Assembly: GCF_017168255.1 (NCBI RefSeq)
Contig: NZ_JABFAP010000001.1
Coordinates: forward strand, 1,705,691-1,769,690
Reading direction: 5' to 3'
DNA length: 64,000 bases
Source: Agrococcus sp. KRD186
GTDB lineage: Bacteria; Actinomycetota; Actinomycetes; Actinomycetales; Microbacteriaceae
Below are positions 19,338 to 27,611 of this stretch, one piece after another. The stretch's first letter is position 1. Each line of letters begins with the position of its first letter. Both the position numbers and the translations under genes were made by a program. The notes below the pieces were generated by a model. The model made no database searches. It saw only the letters and a list, made by a program, of their open reading frames with translations, and had not been told where the DNA came from.

Positions 19338-20333
19338 ATGGCACAGCCCCGCCTCTACTCGGGGATGCAGCCCTCCTCGGGCTCGCTCCACCTCGGCAAC
19401 TACATCGGCGCGCTGCAGCAGTGGCGGCAGATGCAGGAGGGCTACGACGCCTTCTTCTCGATCGTCGACCTGCACGCGATCACCGTGCCGCAGTCGCCTG
19501 CGGTGCTGCGCGAGCAGGTGCGCACGCTCGCCGCGCAGTACATCGCCGGCGGCATCGACCCCGACAGCTCCTGCCTCTACGTGCAGTCGCACGTCGCGGC
19601 GCACGCGCAGCTGGCCTGGCTGCTGGGCACGATCACCGGCTTCGGCGAGGCCAGCCGGATGACGCAGTTCAAGGACAAGACCGCAAGGGGCGGGCAGGAG
19701 GCGGCGTCGGTGGGACTGTTCACCTACCCGATCCTGATGGCGGCCGACATCCTGCTCTACGACGCCGACCTGGTGCCGGTGGGCGACGACCAGAAGCAGC
19801 ACGTCGAGCTCACCCGCGACCTCGCCGAGCGCTTCAACAAGCGCTTCGGGACGACCTTCACGGTGCCCAAGCCGCAGATCCTCGCCGACGGCGCCCGCAT
19901 CTACGACCTCCAGAGCCCGGAGTCGAAGATGTCGAAGTCGGCCGACAACGACAAGGGCATCGTCTGGCTGCTCGACGATCCGGCGAAGACGGCGAAGAAG
20001 ATCCGCTCGGCGGTGACCGACACCGAGGGCTCGATCCGCGCCGACAAGGCCGCCAAGCCCGGCGTGACGAACCTCCTCGACATCCTCAGCGCGATGACCG
20101 GCACCCCGGTGGCATCGCTCGAGGCCGAGTTCTCCGGCCAGGGCTACGGCGTGTTCAAGACGGCGGTGGCGGATGCGGTGGTCGCCGAGCTCGCACCGGT
20201 GCGGGAGCGCACGCTCGAGCTGCTGGCCGACCCGGCGGAGCTCGACCGACTGCTGGCCGTCAACGCCGACCGCGCCGCCGAGGTGGCCGACGCGACCCTC
20301 GGCCGCGCGCTGGAGGCCATGGGGCTGCGATGA
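19338..20333 (+). CDS. trpS: Tryptophanyl-tRNA synthetase
   Basis: Class I aminoacyl-tRNA synthetase charging tRNA-Trp, 331 aa, normal size. The HIGH-type motif is PSSGSLHLGNYIGAL and the KMSKS loop is ESKMSKSADNDKG. The GDDQKQHVELTRDLAERFN stretch is characteristic of TrpRS. The ATG has TAGGAG directly upstream. The stop overlaps the next gene (ATGA). Confidence 0.97.
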   Translation: MAQPRLYSGMQPSSGSLHLGNYIGALQQWRQMQEGYDAFFSIVDLHAITVPQSPAVLREQVRTLAAQYIAGGIDPDSSCLYVQSHVAAHAQLAWLLGTITGFGEASRMTQFKDKTARGGQEAASVGLFTYPILMAADILLYDADLVPVGDDQKQHVELTRDLAERFNKRFGTTFTVPKPQILADGARIYDLQSPESKMSKSADNDKGIVWLLDDPAKTAKKIRSAVTDTEGSIRADKAAKPGVTNLLDILSAMTGTPVASLEAEFSGQGYGVFKTAVADAVVAELAPVRERTLELLADPAELDRLLAVNADRAAEVADATLGRALEAMGLR

Positions 20334-20914
20334 CCGCACCCGCTGATGCGCGCCTGGCCGGCCCGATGCTGCCGGTGATGGGCGGCAAGATCGTGCTCAC
20401 CGCGCTGCGCGAGGGCGACATCGACCGCGTGCTCGAGGCCTGCACGACCGAGCAGGCGCGGCGCTGGCTCGAGACCCCCTGGCCGTATGCGCCCGCAGAC
20501 GCCGAGGGATTCGTGCGCGAGTTCGCGCCGGCCGGCTGGCGCGGCGAGCACGAGGAGCGCGTCTGGGCGATCCGCGAATCGCTGCGCGGCCCGCTCGCCG
20601 GCGTCATCGGCCTGCGCACGCTCGAGGGCGAGGTGGGGTTCTGGCTGCACCCGGCAGCGCAGGGCAGGGGCCTGATGGCGGATGCGCTGCGCACCGTGGT
20701 CGGGCATGCGGAGGGCTGCCTGACCTGGCCGGAGGTGCACTGGAGCTGCTACGACGGCAACCTCGGCTCGATGCGGGTCGCGAAGGCCGCCGGCTTCACC
20801 TACCTCGGTGCCCGCGAGGGCACGCAGCGGGGCGAGCCGCGGCTGCAGCACCGCGCCGTGCGGGTCTCGAGCGGCATGCCGGCGGGTGCGCGCCCCTGGC
20901 CGACCCTCGACTGA
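20330..20914 (+). CDS. GNAT-family N-acetyltransferase
   Basis: 194-aa acetyltransferase. It begins the fold with MGGKIVLTALREGDIDRVLE, has the acetyl-CoA P-loop variant HPAAQGRGLMADALR, and ends in the RimJ-like stretch NLGSMRVAKAAGFTYLGARE. It probably acetylates an amine on a protein N-terminus or a small molecule; the substrate is unknown. It is co-translated with trpS (4-bp overlap) and ends 5 nt from the convergent toxin gene. Confidence 0.87.
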   Translation: MTAPADARLAGPMLPVMGGKIVLTALREGDIDRVLEACTTEQARRWLETPWPYAPADAEGFVREFAPAGWRGEHEERVWAIRESLRGPLAGVIGLRTLEGEVGFWLHPAAQGRGLMADALRTVVGHAEGCLTWPEVHWSCYDGNLGSMRVAKAAGFTYLGAREGTQRGEPRLQHRAVRVSSGMPAGARPWPTLD

Positions 20915-20919
20915 GCGTT

Positions 20920-21267
20920 CTAGAGCTGCAGGTGGAGGCGCAGTGCCTCGTCGACCTCTCGCATCAGTGCAACCGGCACATGACCGACCGCGACGCCGAT
21001 GCGCTCGACCGCGACCGACCGCACCTGCTCGGCTTGCGCCTTGGAATCCTGCCCGAGACCGGTCGGGGCCGCCGGCAGCAGCGCCTGGAACGGGAAGACT
21101 CGCGCTGTCGAGCTCGTGATCGGCACAACCGTGACCACACCACGCCCGAGGCGCGCAGCGACCGCGTTCGCACGGTCGTTGCTCACGATCACCGCCGGGC
21201 GACGCTTGCTCGCCTCGCTGCCGACCACCGGCTCGAGATCGACGAGCCGGATCTCACCGCGGCGCAA
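20920..21267 (-). CDS. MazF/PemK-like endoribonuclease toxin
   Basis: 115-aa type II toxin candidate. The pattern [20 protein letters not shown] then [13 protein letters not shown] matches the start of MazF/PemK proteins, which cut mRNA at short motifs. The C-terminal part ([13 protein letters not shown]) fits the family's dimer strand. The start is a TTG at 21267, which overlaps the antitoxin gene by 14 bp; no ATG or GTG fits the family's N-terminus. Expression is therefore tied to the antitoxin. Confidence 0.85.
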   Translation of the reverse strand: MRRGEIRLVDLEPVVGSEASKRRPAVIVSNDRANAVAARLGRGVVTVVPITSSTARVFPFQALLPAAPTGLGQDSKAQAEQVRSVAVERIGVAVGHVPVALMREVDEALRLHLQL

Positions 21268-21484
21268 CGCCGACCCCGTCGCCGGTGACCGACTCCCAGG
21301 CTGCGCGATCGCCGGACTCCTCCCACTGTGCCCAGGCCGCCTCGTAGTCGTCCTCGAGCTCCGGCATGCGAAGCATGCGGACGGCGTGCTGCAGCGCCGC
21401 TGAGCGCGACGGCAGGCCAGCGGCGCGCGCAAACTCGTCCAGCGCCTCGACGTCCTCGTCGGGAAGGCTGATGCTGATCTTCAT
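21254..21484 (-). CDS. Ribbon-helix-helix antitoxin (MazE/CopG-type)
   Basis: 76-aa protein with the RHH DNA-binding N-terminus [20 protein letters not shown] followed by [14 protein letters not shown], and an acidic, Trp-containing C-terminus ([17 protein letters not shown]) that would wrap the toxin. It is first in the operon, as usual for antitoxins. The ATG at 21484 is 6 nt after TAGGAT, and a perfect dyad covers that box, predicting autorepression by the antitoxin. Confidence 0.87.
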   Translation of the reverse strand: MKISISLPDEDVEALDEFARAAGLPSRSAALQHAVRMLRMPELEDDYEAAWAQWEESGDRAAWESVTGDGVGVAPR

Positions 21485-21490
21485 ACCGGC

Positions 21491-21507
21491 ATCCTACCGT
21501 GGTAGGA
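21491..21507 (-). promoter_or_regulatory. Operator overlapping the -10 of the toxin-antitoxin operon
   Basis: TCCTACC and GGTAGGA (21492-21498, 21501-21507) form a perfect 7-bp dyad with a 2-nt centre. The minus-strand -10, TAGGAT (21496-21491), is contained mostly in the left arm. This is the classic layout for a RHH antitoxin operator. Confidence 0.68.
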
Positions 21508-21590
21508 CTGCCGGTGCGAGAGCGGTGTGCGGCATTGCGCCACGACGGGAATGGGCGGCCGCGCGCGTGAGTTGTAGGGTGGCAGTGCAA

Positions 21591-21728
21591 CGTGCCCGGG
21601 GTCAGTGCAAGTCTGAACCGGCGGTGAGAGTCCGCGACCCGAGCGACCTGCGTCCAGACGAGCGGGGCGATCGGCTGAGCTGGTGGAATTCCAGCACCGA
21701 CGGTGAGAGTCCGGAGGGGAGGCGCACG
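21591..21728 (+). ncRNA. FMN riboswitch (RFN element)
   Basis: Aptamer upstream of the riboflavin operon. The conserved RFN blocks can be read in order: CGGGGTCAGTG, GAACCGGCGGTGAGAGTCCG, then after a variable stem GGTGGAATTCCAGC, ACCGACGGTGAGAGTCCGGA and GGGGAGG. The ends (GTGCC near 21592, GGCGCAC at 21721) can close P1. A -10 candidate TAGGGT lies at 21575-21580. FMN binding should lower expression of ribD-ribE-ribBA-ribH. Confidence 0.95.
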
Positions 21729-21729
21729 C

Positions 21730-21779
21730 AGGGTCGACCGCCGACCCTCCGTTCCCCGTGCTCGTTCGGAGAGGGACGG
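21730..21779 (+). promoter_or_regulatory. Expression platform of the FMN riboswitch
   Basis: AGGGTCG pairs with CGACCCT (21730-21736, 21742-21748). The right arm of this hairpin continues into CTCCG (21747-21751), which can instead pair with CGGAG (21767-21771) in the ribD ribosome binding site. The two pairings compete, so control of translation initiation is likely. No T-run for a terminator is seen. Confidence 0.6.
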
Positions 21780-22796
21780 ATGTCGGGAATCACCGCAGCA
21801 GAGCGCGACGCGATGGCTCGCGCGCGCGTGCTCGCGCTGCAGGGACCGCGCAGCACCAACCCGCAGGTGGGCGCCGTCATCCTTGCCGCCGACGGCCGCA
21901 CCCTCGCCGAGGGCTTCCACCGCGGCACCGGCAGCCCGCACGCCGAGGTCGATGCGCTCTCGCAGCTCGCCCCCGACGAGGCCGCCGGCGCGACCGCGAT
22001 CGTGACCCTCGAGCCCTGCAACCACACCGGCCGCACCGGCCCGTGTGCCATCGCGCTCATCGATGCCGGCATCGCCCGCGTCGTCTACGGCGCCTCCGAC
22101 CCCGGCGACGAGTCGAGCCACGGCGCCACGCGCCTGCGCGAGGCAGGCGTCGAGATCGATCGGCTCGACGTGCCGGAGGCAGACGCCCTGATCGCCGACT
22201 GGCTGTTCGTGCAGCGCACCGGCCGCCCGCGCGTGACGATCAAGTGGGCACAGTCGCTCGACGGTCGCGCCGCAGCCGCCGATGGCACCAGTCGGTGGAT
22301 CACCGGCCCGGAGGCGCGCGCCCACGTGCATCGCGAGCGCAGCGCGCACGACGCGATCGCCGTCGGCACCGGCACGGTGCTCGCCGACGACCCGAGGCTC
22401 ACCGCCCGCATCGACGGGGTCGAGCACCCCCCGCAGCCCGTCCCCGTCGTCTTCGGCGAGCGCGCCATCCCCGACGAAGCTGCCGTCCGCAACCACCCGC
22501 GCGGCCATCGCACGGCCGGGCACGACCTCGAGCGCGAGCTCGCCGCCCTCGCCGCCTCGGGGCTCCAGTCCCTCTACGTCGAGGGCGGGCCGACGCTCGC
22601 GAGCGCCTTCATCCGCGCCGGCCTCGCCGACCGCCTCACCGTCTACATCGCGCCGACCCTCCTCGGGGGACCGCGCACCGCCATCGACGCCATCGGCGTC
22701 GGCACCATCGACGAGCAGCGCCGCCTCACGGTGACACGGCTCGAGCAGCTCGGCCGCGACCTCCTGGTCGAGGCCACGACAGAAGGCGAGCACTGA
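21780..22796 (+). CDS. ribD: Bifunctional riboflavin deaminase-reductase
   Basis: 338-aa enzyme for the second and third steps of riboflavin synthesis. The N-terminal deaminase has the zinc ligands HAEVDAL and LEPCNHTGRTGPC. The C-terminal reductase has RPRVTIKWAQSLDGR, TSRWITGPEARAHVH, and VGTGTVLADDPRLTAR for NADPH and substrate binding. The ATG at 21780 follows GGAGAGGGACGG, which is the predicted target of the riboswitch. It overlaps the next gene by one base. Confidence 0.96.
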   Translation: MSGITAAERDAMARARVLALQGPRSTNPQVGAVILAADGRTLAEGFHRGTGSPHAEVDALSQLAPDEAAGATAIVTLEPCNHTGRTGPCAIALIDAGIARVVYGASDPGDESSHGATRLREAGVEIDRLDVPEADALIADWLFVQRTGRPRVTIKWAQSLDGRAAAADGTSRWITGPEARAHVHRERSAHDAIAVGTGTVLADDPRLTARIDGVEHPPQPVPVVFGERAIPDEAAVRNHPRGHRTAGHDLERELAALAASGLQSLYVEGGPTLASAFIRAGLADRLTVYIAPTLLGGPRTAIDAIGVGTIDEQRRLTVTRLEQLGRDLLVEATTEGEH

Positions 22797-23410
22797 TGTT
22801 CACCGGCATCATCGAGGAGCTCGGCGAGATCGTCTCGTTCGAGCCCAACGGAGCGGCCTGGCGCCTCACCGTGCGCGGCCCGCTGGCCGTCAGCGACGCA
22901 TCCCACGGCGACTCGATCGCGGTGAACGGCCTGTGCCTCACCGTCGTCGACCAGACGACGGATGCGTTCACCGCCGACGTCATGCAGGTCTCGGTCGACA
23001 TGTCCACACTGGGCGACCGCAGCCCCGGCGACCGCGTCAACCTGGAGCGCGCGGCTGCGGTCGGCGACCGCCTCGGCGGCCACATCGTGCAGGGTCACAT
23101 CGACGGCACCGCCACCGTGCTCGCGATCACCGAGGGCGACGGCCAGCGCACCGTGCGGTGCTCGCTCGACGGCGAGCACGCGCGGCTGGTGACCACCAAG
23201 GGCTCGATCGCGATCGACGGCATCTCGCTGACGGTCTCGGGCATCAGCGATGCCGACCAGGCCGAGCAGTGGTTCGAGGTCTCGCTCATCCCCGAGACGC
23301 TCGAGACGACCACGCTCGGCTTCCGCGCCGTGGGCGAGCGCGTCAACATCGAGACCGATATCGTCGCTCGGCACGTCGAGCGCATGCTGCAGCTGGAGGG
23401 AAAGCGATGA
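22796..23410 (+). CDS. ribE: Riboflavin synthase alpha subunit
   Basis: 204-aa enzyme dismutating two lumazine molecules into riboflavin. Two lumazine-binding barrels are visible, the first starting MFTGIIEELGEIVSFEPNG and with VNGLCLTVV, the second with GHIVQGHIDGTATVL and IDGISLTVSG. The ATG overlaps the ribD stop (TGATG), and its own stop overlaps the ribBA ATG (ATGA). Confidence 0.96.
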   Translation: MFTGIIEELGEIVSFEPNGAAWRLTVRGPLAVSDASHGDSIAVNGLCLTVVDQTTDAFTADVMQVSVDMSTLGDRSPGDRVNLERAAAVGDRLGGHIVQGHIDGTATVLAITEGDGQRTVRCSLDGEHARLVTTKGSIAIDGISLTVSGISDADQAEQWFEVSLIPETLETTTLGFRAVGERVNIETDIVARHVERMLQLEGKR

Positions 23411-24675
23411 GCATCACCACCATCGACGTCGCGCTGAAGGCGCTCCGCGAGCGCAAGCCCGTCATCGTCGTCGACGACGAGGGTCGCGAGAACGAGGGCG
23501 ACCTGATCATGTCGGCGCAGCTGGCGACCGCCGAGTGGATCGCCTTCATGGTGCGCCACACCTCCGGCTACCTGTGCGCGCCGCTGACGGCCGAGCGGGC
23601 CGACGAGCTGGGGTTGCCGCTGATGGTGCTCGAGAACGAGGACGAGCGGCAGACGGCGTACACGATCACGGTCGACGCCGCCGATCGCTCGTCGACCGGC
23701 ATCTCGGCGGACGACCGCGCGCACACCCTGCGCGTGCTCGCCGACCCCGACTCCGACGCGTCGAGCCTGCGCCGCCCCGGCCACATCGTGCCGCTGCGCG
23801 CCGTCGAGGGCGGCGTGCGCGCGCGCCCCGGCCACACCGAGGCGGCGGTCGAGCTGATGCAGCTTGCCGGCCTCTCCCCGGTCGGCGTGATCGGCGAGCT
23901 GGTCGAGGATGCCGGCGAGATGCGCCGGCTGCCCTCGCTGATCGCCTTCGGCGAGGAGCACGACCTGCCGGTGATCACCATCGCCGATCTGATCGGCTAC
24001 CTCGACGCCGGCGGCATCCCCACGGCCTGCGGCGGCGCGAACGAGGAGTCGGCGCGCGTCTCCTTCGAGGTGGAGACGAACGTGCCGACGCGCTTCGGCA
24101 CCTTCCGCATCGCCGCCTACCGCGACCGGCAGACGGGCGCCGACCACCTGGCAATCATCTCCGGCGACCAGCTCGGCGACGGCGCGCTCGTGCGCGTGCA
24201 CTCCGAGTGCCTCACCGGCGAGGCGCTGCACTCGCTCAAGTGCGAGTGCGGGCCGCAGCTCGACGACGCCATGCAGCAGATCCAGCAGAACGGCGGCGGC
24301 ATGGTCGTCTACCTGCGCGGCCAGGAGGGGCGCGGCATCGGCCTGATCAACAAGCTGCGCGCCTACAAGCTGCAGGAGGAGGGCCTCGACACGCTCGACG
24401 CCAACCTGGCGCTCGGCCTGCCCGCCGATGCGCGCGAGTACGGCGCGGCCGCGGCGATCATCCGGCAGCAGGGCGTGGCGTCGGTGCGGCTGCTCTCGAA
24501 CAACCCGCTCAAGCGAGAGGCGCTCGAGCAGCACGGCGTCGAGGTGCAGGAGCTCGTGCCGCTGCTGGTGGGCGTCGGCGCCCACAACGAGCACTACCTC
24601 GAGGCCAAGCGCGACCGCATGGGTCACCGGCTGCCGGAGGTCATCACGCAGAACGACGAGCAGGGAGAGGGCTGA
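23407..24675 (+). CDS. ribBA: Bifunctional DHBP synthase / GTP cyclohydrolase II
   Basis: 422-aa fusion catalysing both entry reactions of riboflavin synthesis. The DHBP synthase half has DDEGRENEGDLI, HTSGYLCAPLT and RPGHIVPLRA. The cyclohydrolase half has the zinc cluster HSECLTGEALHSLKCECG, the catalytic GQEGRGIGLINKLRAY, and NNPLKREAL. Fusion in this order is usual in actinobacteria. Confidence 0.97.
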   Translation: MSITTIDVALKALRERKPVIVVDDEGRENEGDLIMSAQLATAEWIAFMVRHTSGYLCAPLTAERADELGLPLMVLENEDERQTAYTITVDAADRSSTGISADDRAHTLRVLADPDSDASSLRRPGHIVPLRAVEGGVRARPGHTEAAVELMQLAGLSPVGVIGELVEDAGEMRRLPSLIAFGEEHDLPVITIADLIGYLDAGGIPTACGGANEESARVSFEVETNVPTRFGTFRIAAYRDRQTGADHLAIISGDQLGDGALVRVHSECLTGEALHSLKCECGPQLDDAMQQIQQNGGGMVVYLRGQEGRGIGLINKLRAYKLQEEGLDTLDANLALGLPADAREYGAAAAIIRQQGVASVRLLSNNPLKREALEQHGVEVQELVPLLVGVGAHNEHYLEAKRDRMGHRLPEVITQNDEQGEG

Positions 24676-24678
24676 GCC

Positions 24679-25179
24679 ATGGCTGGAGAAGGACGTCCCG
24701 ACGGCGCCGGGCCCGATGCGACGGGGCTGGATGCGAGCGGGCTGAGGATCGCGATCGTGCACGGCCGCTGGCACGAGCAGATCGCCACCGGACTGCTGGA
24801 GGGCTCGCGCCGCGCGCTCGCCGAGATGGGGGCCGAGGTGACCGAGCTGCCGGTGCCGGGCTCGTTCGAGCTGCCGGTCGTGGCGCAGGCGGCGCTCGAG
24901 GCCGGCTTCGACGGGGCCGTGGCGCTCGGCGTCATCATCCGCGGCGGCACGCCGCACTTCGAGTACGTCTCCGAGGCCGCGACGATGGGCCTCACCGAGG
25001 TGGCCGTGCGCACCGGCAAGCCGGTCGGCTTCGGCGTGCTCACGCTCGACGACGAGCAGCAGGGGATCGACCGCGCCGGCCTCCCCGGCTCCAAGGAGGA
25101 CAAGGGCCGCGAGGCCGCCGAGGCGGTCGTCGAGGCGGCCCTGGCGCTGCGCTCGCTGCGCGGTGGAGCTATGGGCTGA
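24679..25179 (+). CDS. ribH: 6,7-dimethyl-8-ribityllumazine synthase
   Basis: 166-aa lumazine synthase, penultimate riboflavin step, forms icosahedral or decameric shells. It contains LRIAIVHGRWHEQIATGLLE, VPGSFELPVVAQAA, GVIIRGGTPHFEYV with the catalytic His in PHFEYV, and GVLTLDDEQQ. The N-terminal extension is rich in Gly, Asp and Ala. The last six codons, coding RGGAMG, lie inside the structured repeat that follows, so the native C-terminus may have been rewritten by the repeat. Confidence 0.95.
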   Translation: MAGEGRPDGAGPDATGLDASGLRIAIVHGRWHEQIATGLLEGSRRALAEMGAEVTELPVPGSFELPVVAQAALEAGFDGAVALGVIIRGGTPHFEYVSEAATMGLTEVAVRTGKPVGFGVLTLDDEQQGIDRAGLPGSKEDKGREAAEAVVEAALALRSLRGGAMG

Positions 25180-25237
25180 GGCCCTTTCGGGCCTCAGCCG
25201 CGACCCCAGCGCCCGGGCCCGTCTCGGGCCCGGGGCT
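25160..25237 (+). repeat. Structured double-hairpin intergenic repeat, copy 1 (after ribH)
   Basis: Shared lead GCGGTGGAGCT (25160-25170), hairpin I GGCTGAGGCCC-TTTC-GGGCCTCAGCC (25174-25199), linker with GCGACCCCAGC, hairpin II CCCGGGCCCG-TCT-CGGGCCCGGG (25212-25234). The same layout with compensatory stem changes occurs at 34315-34393 and, shorter, at 63018-63060. It probably ends the rib operon. Confidence 0.75.
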
Positions 25238-25435
25238 CCGTTCCGCCGGCGGGCGGATGCGTCGCGACGGGCTGCATTGAGCGCGACCGTCCCGCTCCAC
25301 AGCCGTTACACTCGAGTGTCGTCCCAGCGGAGCCGAGGGTGTCTCCGACGCGACCGGCCCGCCACGAGCGGACCGCTCCCCCGCGCGCTGCACACCCGCA
25401 CTCGATCGCGCGCGAACCGCATTCAGGAAGCACGC
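25238..25435 (+). other. Upstream region of the MFS transporter gene
   Basis: 198 bp without a gene. A TACACT -10-like box lies at 25307-25312, giving a leader of over 100 nt. An AGGAAG ribosome binding site precedes the ATG at 25436. No convincing -35 or further structure was seen. Confidence 0.3.
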
Positions 25436-26797
25436 ATGTCCATCTCCGCATCTCAGGCGACCGCGGTGTCGTCGCAGCAGCAGCCGGCAAACTCGCGCGG
25501 CCGCGTCCTCTTCGCCAGCCTCATCGGCACCACGATCGAGTTCTACGACTTCTACGTCTACGCGACGGCTGCCGTGCTGGTGTTCCCGCACCTCTTCTTC
25601 CCCACCGGCGACGACACCACGGCGCTGCTGGCCTCCTTCGCCGCGTTCGGCGCCGCGATGGTCGCGCGCCCCATCGGCTCGGTCGTCTTCGGCCATCTGG
25701 GCGACAAGCACGGGCGCAAGCTCACGCTGGTCGGGGCGCTGCTGACGATGGGGATCGCCACCTTCCTGATCGGCCTGCTGCCCACCTACGGCCAGATCGG
25801 CTGGTTCGCCGCCGCGCTGCTGGTGCTCATGCGCCTCGCGCAGGGCTTCGCCCTCGGCGGCGAGTGGTCGGGTGCGGCGCTGGTCGCGACCGAGAACGCC
25901 CCTGCCGGCAAGCGCGCCTGGTACGGCACCTTCCCGCAGCTGGGCGCGCCGATCGGCTTCATCATCGCCAACGGGCTCTTCCTCATCATCGCTGCGGCGC
26001 TGCCGAGCGACGACCCCTCGATGCCGTCGGATGCGTTCCTCGAGTGGGGCTGGCGCATCCCCTTCCTGTTCTCGGCCGTCATGGTCATCGTCGGCCTGTG
26101 GGTGCGGCTGAAGCTGGTCGAGTCGACCTCGTTCGAGAAGGCGAAGACCACCGGCACCATCCAGCGCCTGCCGCTGGCGACCGTGTTCCGCGACCACTGG
26201 AGGGAGCTCATCCTGGGCACCTTCTTCATGCTCGCCACCTACGTGCTCTTCTACCTGATGACCGCGTTCTCGCTCACCTACGGCCGCGCGCCGGTGGACG
26301 CCGAGGTGCCGGGCCTGGGCTACTCGTACAACACCTTCGTGCTGATGCTCATCGTGGGCGTGGTGTTCTTCGGCATCTTCACGCTCGTCTCCGGCCCGCT
26401 CGCCGACCGCTTCGGCCGGCGGAAGCTGCTCATCTGGGTGACGCTCGCGATCATCGCCTTCGGGCTGCTGTGGGTGCCGCTGACCGGCGGTGGCTTCTTC
26501 GGCGTCATCATGTGGCTGATCATCGGCATGTCGCTGATGGGCTTCACCTTCGGCCCGATGGGCGCGCTGCTGCCCGAGCTGTTCCCCACCAACGTGCGCT
26601 ACACCGGCTCGGGCGTGAGCTACAACGTCTCGTCGATCCTCGGCGCAGCGGTCGCCCCGTTCATCGCGGTGGCGCTGTGGACGGCCGGCGGCGGCAGCCC
26701 GTTCTGGGTGGGCGTCTACCTGTCCGCGGCGGGCGCGCTGACGCTCGTCGCGCTGCTGCTCTCGAAGGAGACGAAGGACGTCGACATGGAGCGCTGA
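25436..26797 (+). CDS. MFS transporter, metabolite:proton symporter (MHS) family
   Basis: 453-aa permease with 12 hydrophobic segments. MHS hallmarks: SLIGTTIEFYDFYVYATAAV at helix 1, RPIGSVVFGHLGDKHGRKLT between helices 2 and 3, ALGGEWSGAALVATENAPAG, and LADRFGRRKLL in the second half. Relatives take up shikimate, proline/betaine, alpha-ketoglutarate or citrate with protons; the substrate here is unknown. The ATG at 25436 has AGGAAG upstream. Separate transcription unit from the rib operon. Confidence 0.92.
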   Translation: MSISASQATAVSSQQQPANSRGRVLFASLIGTTIEFYDFYVYATAAVLVFPHLFFPTGDDTTALLASFAAFGAAMVARPIGSVVFGHLGDKHGRKLTLVGALLTMGIATFLIGLLPTYGQIGWFAAALLVLMRLAQGFALGGEWSGAALVATENAPAGKRAWYGTFPQLGAPIGFIIANGLFLIIAAALPSDDPSMPSDAFLEWGWRIPFLFSAVMVIVGLWVRLKLVESTSFEKAKTTGTIQRLPLATVFRDHWRELILGTFFMLATYVLFYLMTAFSLTYGRAPVDAEVPGLGYSYNTFVLMLIVGVVFFGIFTLVSGPLADRFGRRKLLIWVTLAIIAFGLLWVPLTGGGFFGVIMWLIIGMSLMGFTFGPMGALLPELFPTNVRYTGSGVSYNVSSILGAAVAPFIAVALWTAGGGSPFWVGVYLSAAGALTLVALLLSKETKDVDMER

Positions 26798-26819
26798 CGC
26801 GCGAGAGAGCGGATGCGTT

Positions 26820-26849
26820 CGGCCGGCCGCCCGGGAGGGTGGCCGGCCG
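26820..26849. terminator. Bidirectional hairpin between MFS gene and surE
   Basis: CGGCCGGCC (26820-26828) pairs with GGCCGGCCG (26841-26849) around a 12-nt loop. It lies between convergent genes, a few bases from the surE stop. No T-run on either side. Confidence 0.6.
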
Positions 26850-26852
26850 CGC

Positions 26853-27611
26853 TCATGCCCCCCGCTCGGCGATCGTCTGCACCGCCGTGATGGTCGCGAA
26901 GCCGGCCGCCAGCCGCTCCATGTCGCTGCCCGGCGCATCGTCTGCCCGATGCTCGCGGATGGACAGCCGCACCTCGTCGCCGGCGAGCTCGGTGAGCGTG
27001 GTCTGCACGATGCCGAACGGCGCCAGCGGCGCCTCCACCAGCTCCAGCCCGGCCGCGTCGGCGACGTTGGGCACGTTCAGGTTCAGCACCGTGCCGGCGG
27101 GCGCGCCCAGCAGCCGCGCCAGCGCGCCGCCCGCCACGGTCGCGGCGCTCGCCCAGTGCTGCTCGTGCTGCTCGACCAGGCCGACGTCGAGCGAGACGGC
27201 GAGCGCCCGCACGCCGCCCTGCCCGGCGGTGAGCGCCGCACCGACGGTGCCGGAGTGCATGATGGCGCCGCCGACGTTCGCGCCCCGGTTGATGCCGCTG
27301 AGCACCACGTCGGGCTTGCCTCCGAACGAGCCGTGCAGCGCGAGCAGCGTGATGAGAGCGGGTGCGGCGTGCACGGCGTAGGCGTCCCCGTCGATACCCG
27401 GCAAACTGCGCCGCTCGGAGCGCACCGTGCCCTTGCCCCCGGCCGCAGTCACCGCAGAGCCCTGCGTGGCGATGATGGAGGCGCTGGCGCCGGAGTGCTC
27501 ATGCGCCGGGGCCGCGATCACCACCTCGAGGCCCGCTGCCGCAGCGGCTCCCGCCAGTGCCACGAGCCCTGGCGAGTCGATCCCGTCGTCGTTGGTGATC
27601 AGTGCCCGCAT
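26853..27611 (-). CDS. surE: 5'/3'-nucleotidase SurE
   Basis: 252-aa metal-dependent phosphatase acting on nucleoside monophosphates and perhaps polyphosphate. The N-terminus MRALITNDDGIDSPG has the metal-binding Asp pair; HEHSGASASI holds the metal-binding Ser and SGINRGANVG the Asn. The ATG at 27611 overlaps the stop of the PfkB gene by one base; a longer frame to 27869 runs inside that gene and is not real. Confidence 0.93.
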   Translation of the reverse strand: MRALITNDDGIDSPGLVALAGAAAAAGLEVVIAAPAHEHSGASASIIATQGSAVTAAGGKGTVRSERRSLPGIDGDAYAVHAAPALITLLALHGSFGGKPDVVLSGINRGANVGGAIMHSGTVGAALTAGQGGVRALAVSLDVGLVEQHEQHWASAATVAGGALARLLGAPAGTVLNLNVPNVADAAGLELVEAPLAPFGIVQTTLTELAGDEVRLSIREHRADDAPGSDMERLAAGFATITAVQTIAERGA

